Source: Verrucomicrobiota bacterium (GTDB lineage Bacteria > Verrucomicrobiota > Verrucomicrobiia > Limisphaerales > J093). Taken from it: a DNA stretch of 64,000 nucleotides. The position numbers and the translations under genes are program-made. The stretch is from positions 124,001-188,000 of the forward strand of contig JAOSKK010000036.1 in assembly GCA_027493615.1 (NCBI GenBank), read 5' to 3'. A model generated the notes under the pieces. The model worked only from the letters and a program-made list of their open reading frames with translations. It was not told the DNA's origin and made no database searches. Positions 10,764 to 20,950 of the stretch are shown here, piece after piece (the stretch's first letter is position 1; every line of letters starts with the position of its first letter).

Positions 10764-11863
10764 CTAGTTCGCGGCGCGGCCGCCGACGCCCTTGACGCCC
10801 TTGGCGAGGGTCTTGGCGGATTCCTTCGGGCGCAGGGCCCGCACGGCGGCGCCGGCGCGCCACATTTCCGACTCGCGGATCTCGGCAAGTTCGGCGGCCA
10901 ACTGCTTCTGGTAATCCTTGCCGCCGCAGGCCTTGATCACGCGGGCGGCTTCCTGGCCGGAGGCGACGCGCTGGTAGAGCTCCTTGAACACGGGCAGGAC
11001 GGCCTTTTTGAAGCGGGGTTTCCAGTCCAGGGCGCCGCGCTGGGCGGTGGCGGAGCAGTTGGAGTACATCCAGTCCATGCCGCGCTCGTCGACGAGGCGG
11101 ATGAGGCTCTGGGTGAGCTCCTCGACCGTTTCGTTGAAGGCCTCGCTGGGCGAATGGCCGTGGGAGCGGAGGACGTCGTACTGGGCCTCCATGACGCCGG
11201 CCAGGGCGCCCATGAGCACGCCGCGTTCGCCGGTCAGGTCGCTGTTGGTCTCGTGGGGGAAGGTGGTGGGGAAGAGGTAGCCGGAGCCGATGCCGATGCC
11301 GACGGCGAGGCAACGTTCCTCGGCGCGGCCGGTGGCGTCCTGGTGGACGGCGTAGCTCGAGTTGATCCCGGCGCCGGTGAGGAAGTTGCGGCGGACGTTG
11401 AGGCCCGAACCTTTCGGCGCGACCATGATGACATCGACGTCCTTGGGGGGACGACGCCGGTCTTTTTCGCGTAAGTGATCGAGAAGCCGTGGGAGAAGTA
11501 GAGGGCGTCGCCGGGCTTGAGGTTCTGTTTGATGGTGGGCCAGACGAGGCGTTGGGCGGCGTCGTTGAGGAGGACCTGAATGATGGTGCCGCGCTGGACG
11601 GCCTCGGCGATGGGGAAGAGGGTCTTGCCGGGTTTCCAGCCGTCTTTGACGGCGCGGTCCCAGTCGCGTTGGAATTCGGGGGCCTGGCCGATGATGACGT
11701 TGAAGCCGTTGTCGCGGAGGTTGAGCGACTGGGCGGGGCCCTGGACGCCGTAGCCGATGATGGCGATGACCTCGTTCTTGAGGACCTTGCGCGCCTTGGC
11801 CATCGGGAATTCTTTCCGCGTGACGACCTCTTCCAACGTTCCGCCGAAATCGATTTTTGCCAT
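10764..11863 (-). CDS. ilvC: Ketol-acid reductoisomerase (frameshifted)
   Basis: This enzyme converts acetolactate or acetohydroxybutyrate to the dihydroxy acid in valine, leucine and isoleucine synthesis, using NADPH and Mg. The N-terminal Rossmann motif is IIGYGVQGPAQSLNLRD. The knotted C-terminal domain keeps DVIMVAPKGSG, the Mg ligands in HETNSDLTGERGVLMGAL and the ERGMDWMYSNCSATAQRGAL segment. The start MAKIDFGGTLEEV at 11863 fits the family. The frame breaks in the six-base run at 11445-11450; seven bases there would join the two halves exactly (VVPPKDVDVIMVAP). Its product route leads to ketoisovalerate, the substrate of PanB encoded 2.3 kb away. Confidence 0.94.
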
Positions 11864-12061
11864 GGGTTGTTTCCGTTGGCCGGGAGTCGGGACCGGCCGG
11901 GTTCATTCGCATTTCCGCTCGAATTGAGCGGGCATCCTAGGGCGGAAAGGCCTTCCGTCAAACCCAAAGGCGAGAGCGGGCTTTACATGAAGGCCGCGGG
12001 CCCTTGAATGGCCACGGGCGCGCGGCGCACGAATCGGGCGCGCGGCGCTCCTCCGGGTGCG

Positions 12062-12595
12062 ATGAAGAACGTTGTCTATTTCGACCTCGAAACGCAGAAG
12101 TCCGCCGAGGAAGTCGGCGGTTGGGACCACATCAGCGCCATGCGGATGAGCGTGGGGGTGACGTACAGCACGGCGCGGGGGAGCTACGAGATCTACGAGG
12201 AGGCGCGGGCGAACGAGCTGATGGAGGAGCTCCGGCGCGCGGACCTGGTGGTGGGCTTCAACATCCTGCGATTCGACTACGAGGTGCTCACCGGGTACAA
12301 CCCGTTCTTCGACCCGAAGCAGATCCACACGCTGGACATGTTGGTGGAGCTGATGAAGACGCTGCCGCACCGGCTGTCGCTGGATTCGATCGCCTCGGCG
12401 ACGCTGGGGATCGAGAAGACGAGCGACGGGCTGCAAGCCCTGCGCTGGTTCCGTCAGGGCAAGCTGCTCGAGATTGCGGAGTACTGCTGTTACGACGTGA
12501 AGATCACGCGGTTGGTGCACGCGTACGGCTGCGAACACCGCCGCTTGTCGTACACCACCAAGTTCGGCAAGAAAAGTGTGGCGGTGGCTTGGTAG
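12062..12595 (+). CDS. RNase H-fold (DnaQ-like) exonuclease
   Basis: The protein has 177 residues. It begins MKNVVYFDLETQKSAEEVGGW, the first acidic motif of DEDD exonucleases, followed by VVGFNILRFDYEVL and later YCCYDVKITRLVHAYG, the second and third motifs. This arrangement is typical of the predicted 3'-5' exonuclease domain of the RNase_H_2 type, often annotated from helicase-associated versions such as YprB. An in-frame ATG 54 bases upstream exists, but the conserved start matches the family at 12062. The role in the cell is not known. Confidence 0.75.
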   Translation: MKNVVYFDLETQKSAEEVGGWDHISAMRMSVGVTYSTARGSYEIYEEARANELMEELRRADLVVGFNILRFDYEVLTGYNPFFDPKQIHTLDMLVELMKTLPHRLSLDSIASATLGIEKTSDGLQALRWFRQGKLLEIAEYCCYDVKITRLVHAYGCEHRRLSYTTKFGKKSVAVAW

Positions 12596-12635
12596 CCGTG
12601 CCGGGGCGGTGCCGGTATTGGGGGACGGACGCGGT

Positions 12636-14011
12636 TCAGAGGACCTTGGTCTGGCCCGGGAGGGCGAGGGGATAGCGTCCCTGGGCGTCGGCCTCGACCG
12701 GCGGTTTCGAGTCGAGGGTCATGGTCTCAATGCCGGGGCGAGCTCGAGGTTCGAGGCGAAGGCATCTTCCCAGGTGAGGAACTGGCCGGAGTCGACGGCC
12801 ATGCGGCCGAGGATGCCCACCATGATGCCCATGGCGCCGCGTTCGGCCTCGTTGTAGGGCTGGTTGTTGCGGATGGCGGCGAAGAGCTTGTCGTGCTCGA
12901 CCTGGTAGCAGTCCGGCTCCGGGCCGGTGTAGCGCCAGACTTCGTTGGCGCGGGTCATGATCTGGTTCGAGTAGATGCGGGGCCGGGCGGCGGCGAGGCT
13001 GTCCATGATGACGGCGGAGCCCCTGGTGCCGTGGGCGAAGTCCGAGAAGATGTCGTAGCACTGGTTCACGTGCCGGCCTTGGGCGAAGAGCTTGGCGCCG
13101 TCGGGGAAGGTGTATTCGACGAAGTAGTGATCGAACAACTGGTCGCCCTCGGTGCGCACGCAGCGGCCGCCCATGCCCTGGGCGTTGACGGGCCAGGCGT
13201 TCTTGGCCCAGCAGCAGACGTCGAGGTTGTGGCAGAGCCAGTCGAGGTAGAAGGTGCCGTTGACCCAGGTGAAGTTGCTGTAGTTACGGATCTGGTGGGC
13301 AAGCTCGGACTCGCCGGGACGCCGGGGGCTGTAACCGACGGCGCTGTGCATGCGGTACGTGCGCAGGGTGTGCATCTCGCCGATGGCGCCGTCGTGCAGC
13401 CGCTGGACGACCGCTTCGCGCGGCGGGTCATGACGCCACATGAAACCGACGGCGACCTTGAGGTTCTTCTGCCGGGCAATCTCGGCCGACGCCAGCAACC
13501 GGCGCACGCCCGGCGCATCGACGGCAAAGGATTTCTCCATGAAGACGTGCAGGCCTTGCGCCACGGCATACTGGAAATGAACCCAGCGGAACGCCGGCGC
13601 CGTGGCCAGCAAAACCACACCGCCCTTGCCCGCCGCGTCGATCGCATGCCGATAGGCGTCGAGCCCGACGAAACGGCGTTCCGGCGGCACATCGATCTGC
13701 GGCGCCAGCTTGGCGTTTTGCCGGAGGCTGTTGAGGCTGCTCACGAGGCGGTCCTCGAAGGCGTCCGCCATCGCCACCAGCTTCGTGGGTCCGGCGGTGG
13801 ACAACGCCTGCGCCGCCGCCCCGGTTCCCCGGCCGCCGCATCCGACCAGGGCGATGCGCAGCGTGTTGTCTTCGGCGGCGTGCACGCCGAAGGGCAGGCT
13901 CGGTGCGAGGGCCGTGCCGACGGCCGCCGTGGCGGAGGTGCGAAGGAAGGTGCGACGGTTGGTGGCCGAGGTGTCGGTGGCGGCGGGATTCATGGCAGCG
14001 GTGTGTGACAA
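12636..14011 (-). CDS. Tat-exported Gfo/Idh/MocA family oxidoreductase (frameshift near the C-terminus)
   Basis: The protein is about 455 residues. It carries a twin-arginine signal (NRRTFLRTSATAAVGTAL) and a nucleotide-binding motif (RIALVGCGGRGTGAAA), followed by the EKP-position segment of the family read here as HVFMEKSF, and a substrate-domain motif DWLCHNLDVCCW. Such enzymes oxidise or epimerise sugars with bound NAD(P) and are abundant in Verrucomicrobia that degrade polysaccharides. A break near 12735 moves the end into another frame; the corrected tail is GIETMTLDSKPPVEADAQG and a stop at 12636. A second possible start is at 13993 (MNPAATDTSATNRRTF). Confidence 0.88.
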
Positions 14012-14142
14012 CGGCGTTGCGGCTTGTTCACTGTGGACTGTGCGAGGAGCCGGCCGCCCGGGGGCATGACCAAAGTCAAAGGAACCGGCGGGGTGGAGAT
14101 TCCACTTGAGTGGCGGCCGGGCCGACGCGACCTTCGCCCGGC

Positions 14143-14901
14143 ATGCAGGCGCCCAAAGTGACGGCGGAGGCCCTCCGGGCCATGAAAGGCCGTGCGCGCA
14201 TCGCGGCTCTCACCGCCTACGATTACCCCACGACACGACTGCTCGACGAAGCTGGCGTGCCGCTGGTGCTGGTGGGCGATTCCTTGGGCATGGTGGTATT
14301 GGGGTATCCGGACACCACGTCGGTGACGTTGGCCGAGATGGAGCATCACACCCGCGCCGCCGCCCGCGCCCGCCCGCGCGCTTTGCTGGCGGCGGACCTT
14401 CCCGCGAACACGTATCGGACCCCGGCCGAGGCGGTCGCCAGCGCCCGCCGCCTCGTTGCCGCCGGTGCCGAAGCCGTGAAGGCCGAGGGCGGGGTGGGGA
14501 TCGCCGACATGGTGCAGGCGCTGCGGGCCGAAGGGATGCCGTTCCTGGGCCACATCGGGATGTTGCCGCAGCACGTGCGCGAGGAGGGCGGCTACCACAT
14601 CAAGGGGCGGCGCGAGCCGGAGCGGCGGGCCTTGCTGGCCGATGCCGAGGCCCTGGCCGAAGCGGGTGCCTTCGCGATGGTGCTCGAACTGGTGGCGCCA
14701 CCGGTGGCGGCCGAGATCACGCGCACGGTTCCGATCCCCACCATCGGGATCGGGTCCGGTCCGGACTGCGACGGGCAGATCCTGGTGATCAACGATCTGG
14801 TGGGGACATTCCCGTGGTTCACGCCGCGGTTCGTCCAGCCGCGGTTGAACGCCTTCGAGCAGATGCGGGCGGCCATCGTCGCCTGGCGGGAGAGCCTGTG
14901 A
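14143..14901 (+). CDS. panB: 3-methyl-2-oxobutanoate hydroxymethyltransferase
   Basis: PanB transfers a hydroxymethyl group from methylene-tetrahydrofolate to ketoisovalerate, the first step to pantothenate. The 252-residue length is normal. Visible signatures are ALTAYDYPTTRLLDEAG, VLVGDSLGMVVLGY with the Mg-binding Asp, the family Glu in VKAEGG, MPFLGHIGMLPQHV, and GIGSGPDCDGQILVINDLVG. The start at 14143 is preferred over the in-frame upstream ATG at 14110 because MQAPKVTAEALRAMKG aligns with the family N-terminus. The gene is intact and is followed 19 bases later by a methyltransferase gene. Confidence 0.95.
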   Translation: MQAPKVTAEALRAMKGRARIAALTAYDYPTTRLLDEAGVPLVLVGDSLGMVVLGYPDTTSVTLAEMEHHTRAAARARPRALLAADLPANTYRTPAEAVASARRLVAAGAEAVKAEGGVGIADMVQALRAEGMPFLGHIGMLPQHVREEGGYHIKGRREPERRALLADAEALAEAGAFAMVLELVAPPVAAEITRTVPIPTIGIGSGPDCDGQILVINDLVGTFPWFTPRFVQPRLNAFEQMRAAIVAWRESL

Positions 14902-14920
14902 CGCGCCGCCGACACCCGCC

Positions 14921-16201
14921 ATGACCGGTCCGGGCGAATCTCCCCAACCACTCCGGCCTCCAGCCGGTCCGCCCTTGGCGGGCGTGGGGGTGCGCCACGC
15001 CCCGGTGCCGCAGGGGCCGCGTCAGGCGCCCTGGGTGCAACTGCGCACGTACAGTTTCGCCCCCACACTGTACCCCGCGATGATCAAGGGCGCGTCGCCG
15101 GACGCGAAACCGGGCGATCTCGTGACCGTGTACGACCGGGACGGACGGCGGTTCGGCGCGGGGCTCTACAACCCCCGGGCGCGGGTGCCGCTGCGGGTGA
15201 TCCAGCACGGCGAAGCCCCGTTCACCGAGGAGGACTTCCTCCATTTGCTGGACCGCGCGGTGGATCTGCGGTTGAAGACGCTGCGGCTGGCCGAGGTCAG
15301 CGACGCCTTCCGCGTGGTGCATTCGGACGGCGACCGGCTCAGCGGACTGGTCGTGGACCGCTATGCCGATGTCCTGAGCGTGTCGGTGCACTGTCTCGGG
15401 GTGTGGCAGCGGCTGCCGCGTTGGCTGCCGCATCTGCACGCCCGTCTGGGCACGCGCCACGCCGTGGTCGAAGTGGACGATTTCGTGGCGCGCCTCGAAG
15501 GCATCCCCGGGTCGCGGCCGGGCCGAACGCCGGCGGCCGGTGGCAAGACGGTGCCGGCGGTGAAGATCGTCGAACACGGCGTCCGCTTTGAAGTGGACTT
15601 CGCCGCCGGCCACAAGACCGGGTTCTTCTGCGATCAGCGCGAGAACCGGCGACGGTTCGCCCGCTGGGTGACCCCGGAGACGCGCGTGCTGGACCTGTGC
15701 TGTTACACGGGCGGCTTCGCCTTGGCCGCGGCGGTTACGGGTCGGGCCGTGGATGTCACCGGGGTGGACCTGGACGAGCAGGCGATCCGGCAGGCGCGGC
15801 GCAACGCGAACCTGAACCAGACACGCCTCACCTGGGTCCACTGCGACGCCTACAGCTACGCCCGGCAGATGCAGCGCAACGGCCACCTGTGGGACGTGGT
15901 GGTGGTGGACCCGCCCAAGCTGGTGGATCGTCGCGACGACTTTCGTGAAGGCCAGCAGCAATACGAAGACCTCAACGGGCTCGCGCTCCGGTTGGTCAAG
16001 CCGGACGGCCTGCTGGTGACCTGCTCGTGCTCGGGTCTGGTTTCCGCGGAGGATTTCGAGCAGTTCGTGATCCGTGCCGGGCAACGGGTCGGGCGGCAGC
16101 TCCAGTTTCTGGATCGCACCGGGGCGGGGCCCGATCACCCCGTGATGTCGAACTGCCCGGAAAGCCGCTACCTCAAGGTGCTTTGGGCGCGCGTGCCGTA
16201 G
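14921..16201 (+). CDS. RlmI-like class I rRNA methyltransferase
   Basis: The protein is 426 residues, intact. An N-terminal PUA-like domain (about residues 45-130, with DLVTVYDRDGRRFGAGLYNP) is followed by a linker and a Rossmann-fold methyltransferase: motif I VLDLCCYTGGFALAAA, motif II GVDLDEQAIRQARRNA, and the catalytic VVVVDPPKL with CSCSGLVS downstream. This arrangement matches the RlmI/RlmO-like 23S rRNA cytosine-5 methyltransferases. The exact target base is not determinable. A Pro-rich N-terminal extension of about 40 residues is unusual, and a later start is possible. Confidence 0.85.
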   Translation: MTGPGESPQPLRPPAGPPLAGVGVRHAPVPQGPRQAPWVQLRTYSFAPTLYPAMIKGASPDAKPGDLVTVYDRDGRRFGAGLYNPRARVPLRVIQHGEAPFTEEDFLHLLDRAVDLRLKTLRLAEVSDAFRVVHSDGDRLSGLVVDRYADVLSVSVHCLGVWQRLPRWLPHLHARLGTRHAVVEVDDFVARLEGIPGSRPGRTPAAGGKTVPAVKIVEHGVRFEVDFAAGHKTGFFCDQRENRRRFARWVTPETRVLDLCCYTGGFALAAAVTGRAVDVTGVDLDEQAIRQARRNANLNQTRLTWVHCDAYSYARQMQRNGHLWDVVVVDPPKLVDRRDDFREGQQQYEDLNGLALRLVKPDGLLVTCSCSGLVSAEDFEQFVIRAGQRVGRQLQFLDRTGAGPDHPVMSNCPESRYLKVLWARVP

Positions 16202-16210
16202 CGGGACCTT

Positions 16211-16234
16211 GTGGTGCGGGCTTCCAGCCTGCAC
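16211..16234 (+). repeat. REP-A palindromic repeat, copy 3
   Basis: The same 24-bp element as at 5107, same orientation, 10 bases after the stop of the methyltransferase gene. Confidence 0.9.
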
Positions 16235-16256
16235 TCCCCGGAGGGATGCGGTTCGT

Positions 16257-16287
16257 TAAGTATTAAGTTGATGCCTGACCCCTCAGG
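16257..16287 (+). repeat. Single diverged arm of the 60-bp palindrome family
   Basis: The sequence begins TAAGTATTAAGTTGATGCCT and ends in a GACCCCTCAGG block. It matches one arm of the palindrome at 6736-6795 with a few changes and lacks the mirrored arm. It lies 43 bases upstream of the GH10 gene start. Confidence 0.7.
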
Positions 16288-16329
16288 ATCGGGTTGCCTG
16301 CATCCCCTGGCTTGTGGTTCGGTCAACGC

Positions 16330-17672
16330 ATGACAACTCAGGGTTCGGTTGCCGCCACGAGCCGGCGCGCCTTTCTCCAAACCACGCTGCTGGCCGCCAG
16401 CGCGCCCGCCATCCTGCGCGGGGCTGACGCCGACGCTGGGCTTTCCGATGCTGATCGCCTGGCCGAGGCCCGCGAGCAGATTGCCCGACACCGCCGCGCC
16501 CGGGGGTCGTCGTGGTCCGCGACGTTCAGGGGCGACCCGTTCCCGGCGCTCGGTTGAAGGTCACGCAGGTCCGGCACGAGTTCCGGTTCGGCTGCAACTT
16601 CTTCATGTTCGACCGCGTCGGGGATCCGGAGCTTGAGGAGGCCTACCGCCGGCGGTTCGCCAACCTGTTGAACTTCGCCACGCTGGGTTTCTACTGGAGC
16701 TCCTACGAGCGCGAGCGTGGCCAACCTGCCTACGCCTACACCGACAAGGTCCTGGAATGGACACGCACCGCCGGCATCGAGTGCAAGGGGCATCCGCTGG
16801 TCTGGGATCACCCGGCTGGATCGCCCCGCTGGCTGCCGGAAGCGGACGACGAACTGGCGCGCCTCTCGAACGGGCGCGTGGAGGAAATCGTGGCCCGCTT
16901 CAAAGGCCGGCTCGATTGCTGGGATGTGGTAAACGAGGCGACTCACCTGCCCGACCGCGCCAACCAGACCCGCATGGCCCGGTGGGGCGAACAGTTGGGC
17001 AGCGACGCCTACACGCGCCAACCCCTCCTCGTGGCGCGGGCCGCCAACCCCGACGCCACGCTGCTCGTGAACGATTACCGCCTGGTCCCGCGCTACTACC
17101 AGCTCCTCGACGGGCTGCGCGCCGACGGCAAACTGCTGTTCGACGCCGTCGGCATCCAAAGCCACATGCACGACGGCGGCTGGCCCTTGCGCCGTGTGCG
17201 CGAGGTGTGCGACACGTACGCGCGGTTGGGATTGCCACTGCATTTTACAGAAACCACCCTCGTCAGCGGACCCCGGCTCGGGCCCGGCGAGAACTGGGGC
17301 CCGACCACGCCGGAACTCGAGGCGCGTCAGGCCGAGTCCGTCGTCCAGTTCTACACGATGCTCTTCGCGCATCCGGCGGTGCAGGCCATCACGTGGTGGG
17401 ATTTCTCCGATCGGGGGGCCTGGCAGCGGGCCGCAGCGGGATTGGTGCGCGCGGACATGACGCCCAAACCGGCATACGAGCGCCTGCTTGCGCTGGTGAA
17501 GGGTGATTGGTGGACCCGTGCCGAAGGCTTCACCGATGACCAGGGACAGCTTGCGCTCGACGCTTTCGGAGGACGGTACAGGATCGCGGCCGAGGCTCGC
17601 AACGGCCGGCAGGCCACGCTCGAGATGGTGTGGCGAACCGGGGCGGAGAACCGCGTGGAGCTCCGGCTCTGA
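16330..17672 (+). CDS. Secreted GH10 endo-1,4-beta-xylanase-like protein (frameshifted)
   Basis: The N-terminus is a Tat-type signal (SRRAFLQTTLLAASAPAIL). The catalytic TIM barrel shows the GH10 series: FGCNFFMFDR, FYWSSYERERG, GHPLVWDH, the acid/base Glu in WDVVNEATHLPD, VGIQSHMH, and the nucleophile Glu in LHFTETTLV, followed by ITWWDFSDRGAW. The product should cleave xylan or a related beta-glycan outside the cytoplasm. The frame breaks at a G run near 16503-16507, between the signal region and RDVQGRPVPGARLKV. The C-terminal 60 residues (DWWTRAEGFTDDQGQLALDAF) look like the usual small beta domain of such proteins. Confidence 0.88.
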
Positions 17673-17802
17673 CGGCTTGTCCCTCGCGAATGCGGTCGAT
17701 GCTCGGGATTCCCCGCAGATTACGAAGATCGGGGATTGGGAGGAGGGGAACTACGGCGCCCCGTAATCCCCTATGTTCGCAATCGGTGGAGGAATTCCCC
17801 GG

Positions 17803-20719
17803 TCAGCTTCGGGTCAGTTGGAGGCCGGTGTTTGAGAGCGTGAAACCGACGAACCGGGCGCGGGGGTTCGGGGGGTGTTGCGTGAGCTCCGAGCGAATGT
17901 GGCGTCCGGCGACCTCGTCGCGGGCCAGCAGGAGCAGGTAACCTCCCCCCCCGGCGCCCAGCAGCTTGGCGGCGGCGAGCCAGGGGTGGAGGCGGTCGAG
18001 GATGGCCTGAACAGCGGGGGATTGGTGCCGGGATCCAGTTGCTGGTTGAGTTGCCAACTGCGGTGGATGGCCGCGGCGAGCGCATCGTAGTCGTCGGTCT
18101 GGATGGCCTGGAAAGCGGTTTGGGCGTTGGCGCCGATCTCCTCGAGCGTGGCCAGGTGCGGGCCGGAGTTGAGAAAGAGCCGGCGCACCACGTCCTGGAG
18201 GATATGGGCGGCGAGGCGCGTGAGGCCGGTGTAGTAGAGCAGGACCGTGCCGTTGGCGTGGGGGCCGGTGAAAAGCGCATCGGGCAACCAGCGGAAGATG
18301 GGTCGTTGTCTGAGGCCCGGCGCGGTCTCGACCAGCTTGAGGCCGCGGTAAATCCCGCCGGCCTGATCCTGCCAGCCGCCGCCGGTCGTGAGCATCTGTT
18401 CCAGCGCCAGCGTGCGGGTGAACAGGACGTTGCGGTCCCAGCCCAGGCCGCCGAGGTCAGCGAGCGTGGCCAGTAGGGTGGCGGCGAGCAGGCTGCTGGT
18501 GCCGAGCCCGCTGCCTTTGGGCACGGCGCAGAGCAGGGAGAGTTCGATCCCACCACCGAAGTCGCGAAGCTGCGCTTCGAGCGAGGCGAACCGGCGCTCG
18601 GCCTGGAAGCGCGGCAGGAACCCGGCGAGGGCGAAGGCCGCTTTGGCGACGGCGAACTCGCTGCCGGGCTGCGCGAAGGTGTCGAGTTCGGCGTAGGTGC
18701 GGACGCGCTGTTCGGCGCCGAGGTCGATGGAGCGCAGGACCAGTTCCGGCCGGCGCGCGAGTTTGGCGAACGCCTGGATGGGCGGCTGACCGTTGAGATC
18801 GACGGCGAGGTTGACGACCTGGCCGCCGAACTCCAGGCAGTAGGGAGGGGTATCGGTCCAGCCGCCGGCCAGGTCGAGTCGGACCGGGCTGCGGCCCCAG
18901 ACGATCTGGTCTTCCTGCACAGTGCAGCGCGGCTGGGCGGGGGCGAGTTCGGCCTCGCGAACCAGCAAGTCGCGCAACCGCGCGAAGGCCAGGCGCTCGG
19001 AGTTCGGGCCAGTCGGCGTTCCCGCGGTGGCGGTGGACCGCCGCGAGGAACATCTGTTCGTGGATGGCGGCGAGGGGGGCGAGGGCGGGGGACGCGTCCG
19101 GTTCGGGGCGTGGTTCAAGAGGGGGTGCGGACGGATGGGCCGCGAGGGCAGCGGTGGCGTCGAGGTCGAGGTTGAGCAGGACGCTCCAGCGGCGGTGTTC
19201 GAAGAGGGGTTGCAGGCAGGCCTGTCGGTGGGCGGCACGTTGCGCGTCGAGGCGGTCGAGGTTGACCTCTTGGGCCAGGTCGCGTGCCGACCGCCGGAGT
19301 GCTGCGAGCCAGCGCTGCCGGTGTGCGGGGTCCGCGGAGGGGTGCGGGTGAACAACCACTCGAGGAAGCGCGGATCGAGCGCGTCGCCCCGCAACACCGG
19401 GAACAGGGGGCCGCCTGCAGGTCGGTGGCGGAGTCGAGGCCGGCGTCCGCGAACTCGAGGCCGCGGGCCTGGAACCAGGCGGTGACGGGCGCGTGCAGCC
19501 AGCGGGTCTGGGGATCGCCGATTGCGCCGCGGAAAGCGTCGTCGATGCCGTAGCAGCGGACCCCCAGGCGTCGGCTTCGAGCGGCACGAAGTCGAGGCAC
19601 ACGCCGGGTTCGAGGCGCAGATCCCAGGCGTTCTCCGGGACGCCGGTGAGGACGTGTTCGTGGGCGAGTTGCCAGGTGGCGGGGACGCAGGCGTTCTCGA
19701 CCCAGAGCGTGTGATTTTGGTCCTGCCGGAGAGGGAAGCCAACGTGCGCGTTTTGCAGATACTGGTCGGGGTGCCGCCGGGCGCCCATGTACCCCAGTTT
19801 CGTCTCGTCCAGTTCGAGATTCATGAGGGCGGAGACGGAGGTGATCAACTGCCGGCTGGTGCCGAAGTGGTGAAAGGTCGCGCCAGGCAGGGCGACGACT
19901 GCGGCGCGGAGCGACTCGACCAGGGGATCGCGTCGGGTCGGATGGGTACCGAGGGCCAGTCCGAACTCGCTGTAGAGCTCATACGGGTGTGGGCGGCCAT
20001 CGGAGAACGTCATGGTGGCATCGTCCCAGCCGGTGCGGGCGAGCAGGACGCGGATGGCCCGCTCACTCAGGAACCAGAGTCCGGTGTCAACGAGGCCGAC
20101 GTGGTCGACGGCGAGTTCGCGCCAGCGGGCCGGCGTGGGTTTTGGAGCCCGAACGCCAGTTGGTCGGGGTGGGAACGAGGCAGGAAGAAAACGCCATGGC
20201 TGCTGGCCTGTTCGGGGGTGACCCAGAGGCCCAGTGCGAGGACATCGGCTTCGGGGAACGGGGGCAATTCGCGACCCAGGCGCACGAGGACATCGCCGCT
20301 GGCCACCAGGGCGAGGTAGCCGGCCGGGGCGTGGGCCAGGAGACGGTGGTAGCCGGGGAGTTGGAGGTCGAGGAGGGTTTGGTCGAGCCGTTGTCCGCGG
20401 GACCAGCGCAAGGCGGGGAGGGGGATGAGGGGTTTACCGAGGGGGCGTAGGCGGGGGAGGCGTCGGCTTTCGCCGCCGCCGTGGACGACGAGTTTGCGGC
20501 GGGCGCGCAGCCAGGCGGTGAAATCGGGGGTCCCCCCGGCGGCGCGCCAGGCGGTGTGCAAGAGGTGAAGGGTGCCGCCGGCGGATCCCAGGGTTGGTCG
20601 GCCGGGTCACTTCCTGCGAACCAATGGGGTTGGGTGGGATGGGCGGGTGACCCGAACCGGGCGGCGGCGCGGGGCGGCAGGGAAATGAAGCACTCGGCGG
20701 CACCGGCGGGCGAGGTCAT
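17803..20719 (-). CDS. fkp: Bifunctional fucokinase / fucose-1-phosphate guanylyltransferase (many frameshifts)
   Basis: The combined product would be about 970 residues, as in Bacteroides Fkp, which salvages L-fucose to GDP-fucose. The N-terminal pyrophosphorylase half shows VHGGGESRRLPRL and GKPLIPLPALRW, then DTGLWFLSERAI and SDGRPHPYELYSEFG. The C-terminal half is a GHMP kinase: VRLDLAGGWTDTPPYCLEFG, the ATP loop PKGSGLGTSSLLAA and the C-terminal AKLLGAGGGGYLLLLA. At least six frame changes are needed (near 20578, 20115, 19560, 19430, 19000 and 18010), far more than in neighbours, yet all motifs survive. The start at 20719 (MTSPAGAAECFISLPP) is tentative. It may feed fucosylation of surface glycans, or act in salvage of fucose from degraded polysaccharides. 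Confidence 0.8.
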
Positions 20720-20770
20720 GACGCGCCGACCCTGGCCGAAGGGGGTGAAGGCTGTCGAGCGCTGTGCTTC

Positions 20771-20886
20771 GGGGTCAGGCACCAAGTTGATTCGATTCTT
20801 GCTCCTGCTCTTGCTCTTGCTCCTGCTCCTGCCGTTGCTCCACCGCGGAGAAGAAGAGGAGGAGCAGGAGCAGGAGCAAGAGCAAG
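20771..20886. repeat. Hairpin of 23-bp polypyrimidine/polypurine arms, preceded by a palindrome-family word
   Basis: Arms at 20810-20832 and 20864-20886 are exact reverse complements (CTTGCTCTTGCTCCTGCTCC start) separated by 31 bases, which would form a long stem in RNA. The left flank at 20771 carries GGGGTCAGGCACCAAGTTG, related to the repeat arm at 16257 in reverse. It lies in the divergent gap between fkp and the TIM-barrel gene, so it may affect transcription of either. Confidence 0.75.
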
Positions 20887-20950
20887 ACCGGGGGATGGGA
20901 CCTGTGGTTCCGTGCTGGCGCTGGCGGTGGGACGTGCTATTAGTCCGCGC

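Noticed and set aside
17700..17790. Inverted repeat GATTACG/CGTAATC near the end of fkp
   Set aside because: The arms are seven bases with more than 40 bases between them, too weak to call.
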